Positions 32,256 to 36,678 of a stretch of DNA of 36,678 bases are shown piece after piece. Source of the DNA: an uncultured Alphaproteobacteria bacterium (GTDB taxonomy: Bacteria; Pseudomonadota; Alphaproteobacteria; Caulobacterales; Parvularculaceae); assembly GCA_937895955.1 (NCBI GenBank), contig CALAZI010000168.1, positions 1 through 36,678 of the forward strand. Direction: 5' to 3'. The translations under genes were made by a program, and so were the position numbers. Each line of letters opens with the position of its first letter. Position 1 is the stretch's first letter. Below the pieces are notes generated by a model. It saw only the letters and a program-made list of their open reading frames with translations, searched no databases and was not told where the DNA came from.

Positions 32256-32286
32256 AAACGCCTGGCCGCACCAAGGCCGGGCGTTT
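32256..32286 (-). terminator. Intrinsic terminator of the glutathione transferase gene
   Basis: AAACGCCTGGCC (32256-32267), a 7-base loop and GGCCGGGCGTTT (32275-32286) pair over 12 positions with one T-G wobble. Read leftward the stem is followed by TGCGTTTTGG. It lies just after the stop of the minus-strand transferase gene. Confidence 0.75.
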
Positions 32287-32306
32287 CATTGACTGTCGCC
32301 AGGGCG

Positions 32307-32912
32307 TCAGCCGGCCGTTTTCTTGAACCCCTCAAGGTTCATGACGCGCGCATTCCACGCCTGAATGTTCGGATAGTCGCTGAGCGGCAGATCCATCCCC
32401 TTGGCGTGGGTGAGGCCGCAGCCGACCGCGAAATCCGCAAGCGTCGGCTTGCCGCCGACCAGCCAGTCGCGCCCTTCGAGCGCCGCGTTCAGATATCCGG
32501 CCTCGCGCTTGAATTTTTCGAGCGTCGCGGCGACGATTTTTTCATCGGGCGCCCCCAGGCCCAAGAGCTGTTTGACGAGGCGTTCGAACTGGATCGGCTG
32601 ATAGGCGGGCGTCCAGTGCGCGGCGTCCCAGAACAGAAACTGGTTCACCCGATCGCGCGTATTGCGGTCTTCCGGGTAAAGATCGTTCGGTTTTTTCGAA
32701 CACAAATGGATCATGATGGCGTTCGACTCGCCGAGAACGACATCGCCGTCCTCCATGAACGGAATTCGGCGCGCGGGATTTTTGCCCTGGACAACCTCAT
32801 CCATCGGTCTGACAGGAACATTCTCAACGGCGACGCCGAGTTGCGCGGCGACGGCGAGCGGTTTTCTCACATTCTGCGAAAGCGGAATGCCGTAGATTTT
32901 TATGGCGGCCAT
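32307..32912 (-). CDS. Glutathione S-transferase family protein
   Basis: A 201-residue cytosolic protein with the N-terminal thioredoxin-like domain (KIYGIPLSQNVRKPLAVA, then GKNPARRIPFMEDGD with the cis-Pro, then LGESNAIMIHLC with Glu-Ser for glutathione binding) and the all-helical C-terminal domain (DWLVGGKPTLADFAVG, with the N-capping Asp). The Ser near residue 12 in PLSQN is a candidate catalytic residue (beta/theta-like). Substrate unknown. The frame is open to 32990, but AAGGAGAG 7 bases before ATG 32912 and the family N-terminus fix the start. It lies between the DUF2306 and DDAH-like genes on the same strand. Confidence 0.9.
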   Translation of the reverse strand: MAAIKIYGIPLSQNVRKPLAVAAQLGVAVENVPVRPMDEVVQGKNPARRIPFMEDGDVVLGESNAIMIHLCSKKPNDLYPEDRNTRDRVNQFLFWDAAHWTPAYQPIQFERLVKQLLGLGAPDEKIVAATLEKFKREAGYLNAALEGRDWLVGGKPTLADFAVGCGLTHAKGMDLPLSDYPNIQAWNARVMNLEGFKKTAG

Positions 32913-32999
32913 AAGGTTCTCTCCTTGCGTTTCGGCTGACGGCGGGAACGCTAAAATTTCGACGCCCAGCCGGTCAATCGCGCATCGCAAGGGACCGCT

Positions 33000-33794
33000 T
33001 CACGCATTCGTGAGCGATCTCCAGCGCAAGGACATGCAGGAAAGTCCAGCGTCGATCTTGCCGATTTCCCGCACGGGAAGCGGAACGATTTGATACCCGG
33101 CGCCGTCGAGCATTTCTATCGTCCTCGGAAAATGCCCGCCGACGAAAAGAACGTCGTTGACGCGAAGCGCATTCGCCGCCGCCTCCTCGCCGTCCGGCGT
33201 CATGAGCGTGCGAAACCCGTCGAAAACGCCGGACGCGCCAAGCCGCCGCGTCGTCAGGATCGTTTCCTCATCAACAAGCGAGCAGTCGGTCTTGAAATGC
33301 AAAACGTCTTTGGGCGTTTCCACAATCGCAGCGCGACGACCCAGCCTTGCAAGCAGGCGCATCAGCGCTTCCGCGCCGATCTTGTCGGTGCGCGCGGATA
33401 GGCCGATCATTATTTTTTCAGCCGTCGTCAGAATGTCGCCGCCGTCGGCCGAGCCCTCCTCCAGCGCCAGAACGGTTTCGAATTTTTCTTTCAGGACCGG
33501 CGCAAGATGCGCGGCCTCGCCCGCCCGCGTCGTCGCGCCGGGCCGCAACAGGATCGCGCCTTCCGGAAAGACGAGCGCCGGGTCTTCGACGAAAATCGAA
33601 TCGGGAAAATCCTCAAGCGCCGGCAGGATCGTCACGGCGAGGCCGGCATTGACGAGCGCCGCGCCATAGGCGGCGTGCTCCGCGACGACCCCCTCATAGG
33701 TCGGGTCGGGGCCGACGCCCGCGCGCAAGCCCTTTGCGACCGATTTCGCCGGCCGGCGGATGATGGCGTTGGTGAAGGCGTAACAGGCGGTCAT
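33000..33794 (-). CDS. Dimethylarginine dimethylaminohydrolase-like amidinohydrolase
   Basis: A 264-residue enzyme of the guanidine-modifying superfamily. The DDAH-type signature is present: PDSIFVEDPALVF (64-76), SADGGDIL (115-122), LHFKTDCSLV with His166 as base, and the nucleophile Cys253 in DAGLSCMSLRW near the end. DDAH turns methylated arginine into citrulline and methylamine; bacterial relatives also include arginine deiminase-like and ornithine-linked enzymes, so substrate is a family inference. Its arginine-handling role matches the nearby nitrogen and polyamine genes. TGAGG seven bases before the ATG supports the start. It is divergent from the PadR regulator. Confidence 0.88.
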   Translation of the reverse strand: MTACYAFTNAIIRRPAKSVAKGLRAGVGPDPTYEGVVAEHAAYGAALVNAGLAVTILPALEDFPDSIFVEDPALVFPEGAILLRPGATTRAGEAAHLAPVLKEKFETVLALEEGSADGGDILTTAEKIMIGLSARTDKIGAEALMRLLARLGRRAAIVETPKDVLHFKTDCSLVDEETILTTRRLGASGVFDGFRTLMTPDGEEAAANALRVNDVLFVGGHFPRTIEMLDGAGYQIVPLPVREIGKIDAGLSCMSLRWRSLTNA

Positions 33795-33889
33795 GGCGAA
33801 ACCTCAGAGGAATCCTCTAAGGCGCAGCCTAGCGCATGTCCGGATCGTATTCAGTCCGTCGCGGCGCAGTTTCGATCCGTCGATCTTAC

Positions 33890-33914
33890 ATTGCAATGCA
33901 AGTCAACTTGCAAT
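33890..33914. promoter_or_regulatory. Overlapping palindromes, probable PadR operator
   Basis: TGCAAGT-CA-ACTTGCA is a perfect 7+2+7 palindrome (33897-33912). It is nested in ATTGCAA (33890-33896) and TTGCAAT (33908-33914), a second perfect inverted repeat. The site ends 11 bases before the PadR start and would suit autorepression. Confidence 0.65.
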
Positions 33915-33925
33915 ACCAGCCGGCC

Positions 33926-34264
33926 ATGGACGTCGAAATCTGGAAATCCCAGCTAAGGAAAGGCGCGGCCGAGCTTGCCGTCCTCGCCCTGCTTGATGCG
34001 GGGGCCCGATCGGGAATCGGTCTTCTCGACGCGCTGTCCGACAGGCCCGCGATCGGCCTTTCGGACGGATCGATCTACCCTCTGCTCAACCGTCTCGAAC
34101 GCGAGGGGCGGATCGCCGGGCGATGGGAAACGCCGCATGGCGGCGGGCGCGGACAGAAAATCTATTCGCTGACGGCGGACGGCGCGTCGGCGCTACGATC
34201 GATGCGCGGCGCCTGGATCGGATTTCGCAACGAACTGACGGCAATCGTAGGAGAACGGCGATGA
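33926..34264 (+). CDS. PadR family transcriptional regulator
   Basis: A 112-residue winged-helix repressor of the short PadR-s2 type. It opens with the family pattern EIWKSQLRKGAAELAVLALL, followed by the recognition helix and wing: SDGSIYPLLNRLEREGRI and GGGRGQKIYSLTADGASAL. A short C-terminal helix (SMRGAWIGFRNELTAIV) should dimerise it. Several Met codons exist upstream (33836, 33896), but the 33926 start gives the standard family N-terminus. The operator-like palindrome lies directly before it. The ribosome site is poor, so the message may be nearly leaderless. It is coupled (ATGA) to the HAAS-domain membrane protein, the usual partner of such PadR genes. Confidence 0.88.
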   Translation: MDVEIWKSQLRKGAAELAVLALLDAGARSGIGLLDALSDRPAIGLSDGSIYPLLNRLEREGRIAGRWETPHGGGRGQKIYSLTADGASALRSMRGAWIGFRNELTAIVGERR

Positions 34265-34863
34265 GCGACGCCACACGGATTGAAGATTATCTGCGCGCGC
34301 TTGCCCGCGCGCTCCGGTCCCTGCCGGAACGGGACCGCGACGACATTGTTGCGGAAATCCGCGCGCATCTTGAACACCGCGCGGGCGAGGGACGCCTCGA
34401 CGCCGCTATTAAGTCGCTTGGCGGACCGGACAATTGCGCGCGCACCTTCATCGAAGAAATAAAAATCCAGACGGCGTTCGCCGACGGCGGGCCGGCGAAA
34501 ACTTTCGGCGCGCTTCTGGCGCTCGCCTCGCGCCGGGTTACTGCGGCGGCCGGCCTTTTCGTTTCGCTGGTGTTTTTCCTGCTCGCCGCGGGCTTCGCCT
34601 TCACCGCGCTCGCCGAGATCGTCACCCCGGATCTCGCCGGCTTCTGGGTCGGGCCTGAAACCGGCAGCATCATGATCGGCACGATTGAACCGCCGTCGGT
34701 CCCGCCCGCTCCCGGCGAGCCGCCGGCGCCGCGCGAGATTATGGGACGCTGGCTAATCCTTTTCGCCGCCGGCATGGCCGTTCTCTTCTTCGTCATCGGC
34801 CAGTGGCTGTCGCGTTTCTTCATTCGCCTGATGATGCGGCGCAAATCGCCTTCCGCGATCTGA
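34261..34863 (+). CDS. HAAS-domain membrane protein, PadR partner
   Basis: A 200-residue membrane protein. The N-terminal 70 residues are the HAAS/DUF1700-type helical domain (IEDYLRALARALRSLPERDR, then DIVAEIRAHLEHR, then AIKSLGGPDNCARTFIEE). Two transmembrane helices follow (about 98-120 and 158-180), separated by a Pro-rich outer segment (EPPSVPPAPGEPPAP). Such proteins are found next to PadR regulators and probably sense or transmit an envelope signal; the mechanism is not settled. AGGAG with 8-base spacing precedes the ATG, which overlaps the PadR stop. The gene ends 101 bases before the kynurenine operon. Confidence 0.85.
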   Translation: MSDATRIEDYLRALARALRSLPERDRDDIVAEIRAHLEHRAGEGRLDAAIKSLGGPDNCARTFIEEIKIQTAFADGGPAKTFGALLALASRRVTAAAGLFVSLVFFLLAAGFAFTALAEIVTPDLAGFWVGPETGSIMIGTIEPPSVPPAPGEPPAPREIMGRWLILFAAGMAVLFFVIGQWLSRFFIRLMMRRKSPSAI

Positions 34864-34964
34864 CCGCAAACGCACCGCGGACCGGATCAGCCGCAGGAAC
34901 GCGCGATGAGGGCGACGGAAGACGGCGTCTTGCGCGCGCGAGGCGGTCCGCCCCAGAATGGCGT

Positions 34965-35597
34965 ATGGCGCTGATTGACATCTCCCCCGCTCTCTCGCCG
35001 GCGACGCCCGTTTTCCCCGGCGACACGCCGTTTTCATCGCTGCGCACCTGGATTCTGAGCGGCGATTGTCCCGTCAACGTCTCGAAGATGACGATGACGA
35101 CGCATATCGGCGCGCATGCCGACGCGCCCATGCATTTCATCAATGACGGCGCGCCGATCGATAAGGCGCCGCTTGAACCCTATATCGGCCTTTGCTCCGT
35201 TATCGACGCGCGCGGCGTGCGAAACCTCTTGGCTGCCGACGAACTCGCGCGGCGGGTCGGAGAAAAATCGCTGCAGCCGCGCATTCTTTTTCGTTTTTTC
35301 GATCAGGCGCCGCAAAGCGCTTGGCCGCTGGAATTTCCTGCAGTCGGAGCGGACGCGGTGCACTGGCTCGCCGATCGCGGCGCCATTCTTGTCGGCGTCG
35401 ATACGCCCTCGCTCGACCCGCAGCATTCAAAGCTGATGGACGCGCATCACGCCGTCGGCGCGCGCAACCTCCGCATCCTCGAAGGCCTCGTTCTCGATGA
35501 GGTCGATGAGGGCGATTACGAGTTGATCGCGCCGCCCTTGAAGCTCGCCGGGCTTGACGCCGCGCCGGTGCGCGCCGTCCTGCGGACCCGCGAATGA
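34965..35597 (+). CDS. kynB: Kynurenine formamidase (arylformamidase)
   Basis: A 210-residue metal-dependent cyclase-like amidase that hydrolyses N-formylkynurenine to kynurenine in tryptophan breakdown. The zinc-binding signature THIGAHADAPMHF (His47, His51, Asp53, His57) is intact, as are VIDARGVRNLL, GVDTPSLDPQ and the C-terminal LEGLVLDEVDEGDYELIAPP, which matches KynB rather than generic cyclases. A longer frame runs up to 34803 but lacks family character, so I use ATG 34965, which starts ALIDISPALSPATPVFPGD. The stop overlaps the kynureninase start by ATGA, so the two steps are produced together. Confidence 0.9.
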   Translation: MALIDISPALSPATPVFPGDTPFSSLRTWILSGDCPVNVSKMTMTTHIGAHADAPMHFINDGAPIDKAPLEPYIGLCSVIDARGVRNLLAADELARRVGEKSLQPRILFRFFDQAPQSAWPLEFPAVGADAVHWLADRGAILVGVDTPSLDPQHSKLMDAHHAVGARNLRILEGLVLDEVDEGDYELIAPPLKLAGLDAAPVRAVLRTRE

Positions 35598-36678
35598 CAA
35601 GTCTTGACGAAGCGCGGCGGCGAGACGCCGCTGATCCCTTGCGCGCCATGCGCGGCGAGTTCGATACGCCTGAAGGCGTCATCTATCTCGACGGCAATTC
35701 GCTCGGCCCCCCGCCGCGCCGCGCGCTGAAGCGCATTGAAAGGACAGCGCAAGAAGAGTGGCGAAAGGGCCTCATCCGCTCATGGAATGACGCCGGCTGG
35801 ATCGACCTGCCGAAAAAAGCGGGCGCCAAAATAGCGCGGCTGATCGGCGCTGAAGCCGATGAGGTCATCGTCTGCGATTCCGTCTCGGCGAACATTTTCA
35901 AACTCGCATCGGCCCTGCTCGCGCGAAAAAGCGGCGCGGCGCTCTGCGTCGACGAAACCGAGTTCCCAACCGATCAATATGTTCTTGAAGGACTGTCGCG
36001 CCTGACGGGCGCTACCTTGCGCCGCCTCGACGACGGCGGCGTTCCCTCGAACGCCGTTCTGGTCAGAAGCCTTGTTCATTACAAAACGGCTGAAATCCTC
36101 GACCTGGCGGCGACGGAACGCGAAGCGCGCGAAAAAGATTGCGACATCATCTGGGATTTGAGCCACGCGACAGGGCTAGTTTCGATAGACGTCAAACGGG
36201 ACAGCGCGCGCTTCGCCGTCGGATGCGGCTATAAATTCCTGAATGGCGGGCCCGGCGCGCCGGCCTTCGTCTATGTCGCGCGCAATCAGGCGGAAGCGCT
36301 CGCGCAGCCGATATCAGGCTGGATGGGACATGCGGCGCCGTTCGACTTTTCCGCGCGCTACGCGCCCGCCGCCGGCGCGGCGCGATTCGCCGCCGGAACG
36401 CCGCCGATCCTGTCGCTTTCCGCGCTCGACGCCGCGCTCGATCTCTTTGACGGTCTCGACATGAGCGCGCTCGAGGAAAAATCGCGCGCGCTCGGGGATT
36501 TCTTTCTCGATTGCGCGAAGGGCCCGCCTCTGACGCCGCTTCCCGCGCCGCGCCGACGCGGCGGCCATGTCTGCTTCAGCAGCGAAAACGGCTACGCAAT
36601 CATGCAGGCGCTGATCGCAAGCGGCGTCATCGGCGATTTCCGCGCGCCCGATCTGATGCGCTTCGGCTTTTCGCCTCT
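35594..36678 (+). CDS. kynU: Kynureninase (3' end beyond window)
   Basis: At least 361 residues of a PLP enzyme that cleaves kynurenine to anthranilate and alanine (or 3-hydroxykynurenine to 3-hydroxyanthranilate). Motifs in order are VIYLDGNSLGPPPRRA (29-44), IRSWNDAGW (61-69), VIVCDSVSANIFKL, FPTDQYVLEG, DIIWDLSHATG with the PLP Asp, GCGYKFLNGGPGAP with Lys214 forming the Schiff base, PISGWMGHAAPFDF, and FAAGTPPILSLSAL. The last visible residues (PDLMRFGFSPL) are the C-terminal substrate region, so only about 30-40 residues are missing. Here the usual DLSHSAG motif reads DLSHATG. The next gene downstream is likely tryptophan 2,3-dioxygenase, out of view. Confidence 0.93.
   Translation, partial: MTSLDEARRRDAADPLRAMRGEFDTPEGVIYLDGNSLGPPPRRALKRIERTAQEEWRKGLIRSWNDAGWIDLPKKAGAKIARLIGAEADEVIVCDSVSANIFKLASALLARKSGAALCVDETEFPTDQYVLEGLSRLTGATLRRLDDGGVPSNAVLVRSLVHYKTAEILDLAATEREAREKDCDIIWDLSHATGLVSIDVKRDSARFAVGCGYKFLNGGPGAPAFVYVARNQAEALAQPISGWMGHAAPFDFSARYAPAAGAARFAAGTPPILSLSALDAALDLFDGLDMSALEEKSRALGDFFLDCAKGPPLTPLPAPRRRGGHVCFSSENGYAIMQALIASGVIGDFRAPDLMRFGFSP

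Overview
The window is about 36.7 kb of GC-rich (roughly 62-65% by eye), densely coded bacterial chromosome. Gene content points to an alphaproteobacterium, and my best guess is the Parvularculales/Hyphomonadales side. The supporting genes are an orphan Usg-like protein, an ornithine decarboxylase with a deoxyhypusine-synthase-like (homospermidine-type) enzyme, a PEPxxWA-CTERM protein, NnrS, a GNAT-HDAC fusion and a MotA/OmpA-type pair. The taxon is an inference from gene families; no rRNA or marker tree was available. I saw no rRNA, tRNA, CRISPR array, insertion sequence or prophage.

Layout. 1-1314: 3' part of an APC amino-acid permease. 1311-3830: a 2OG-Fe(II) oxygenase divergent from a GNAT-histone-deacetylase fusion. 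3861-7325 (minus): a two-domain FKBP lipoprotein, a second secreted FKBP and an SLC13/RCK transporter. 7417-9730: LD-carboxypeptidase divergent from an Mpl/MurC-like ligase, a peptidoglycan-recycling pair. 9717-10758 (minus): a PEPxxWA-CTERM surface protein and a Usg-like protein. 11066-14515 (plus): ornithine decarboxylase, an HSL-type esterase and a DHS-like/homospermidine synthase, which form a polyamine block. 14458-16051 (minus): three uncharacterised genes, one of them a multi-pass membrane protein with no ordinary start codon. 16138-17955: Uup-type ABC-F protein. 17967-20790 (minus): NnrS and a winged-helix/TolB-like/TPR regulator. 20956-21300: a tautomerase followed by a 29-codon membrane-peptide gene. 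21354-23706 (minus): TypA/BipA and a small secreted protein.

24053-27759 (plus) is the most unusual block. It holds a MotA/ExbB-like channel, a MotB/OmpA-like protein with a very long periplasmic coiled coil, a secreted protein of unknown function and a membrane-anchored M23 peptidase. It reads as an ion-driven envelope machine linked to a peptidoglycan hydrolase. It continues into an M24 peptidase, an FMN alpha-hydroxy-acid dehydrogenase and an amidohydrolase (to 31502). 31496-33794 (minus): a small coupled ORF, a DUF2306 membrane protein, a glutathione transferase and a DDAH-like amidinohydrolase. 33926-34863 (plus): a PadR regulator with a HAAS-domain membrane partner, preceded by overlapping palindromes. 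34965 to the end (plus): kynurenine formamidase and kynureninase (the latter cut by the window edge), which form a tryptophan-catabolic operon.

Two themes recur. One is the envelope and peptidoglycan: Ldc, Mpl, the channel/OmpA/M23 block, periplasmic FKBPs and PEP-CTERM. The other is nitrogen and polyamine metabolism: ODC, DHS-like, acetylpolyamine-type deacetylase, DDAH, the kyn genes and the permease. Strong intrinsic terminators mark several transcription-unit ends.
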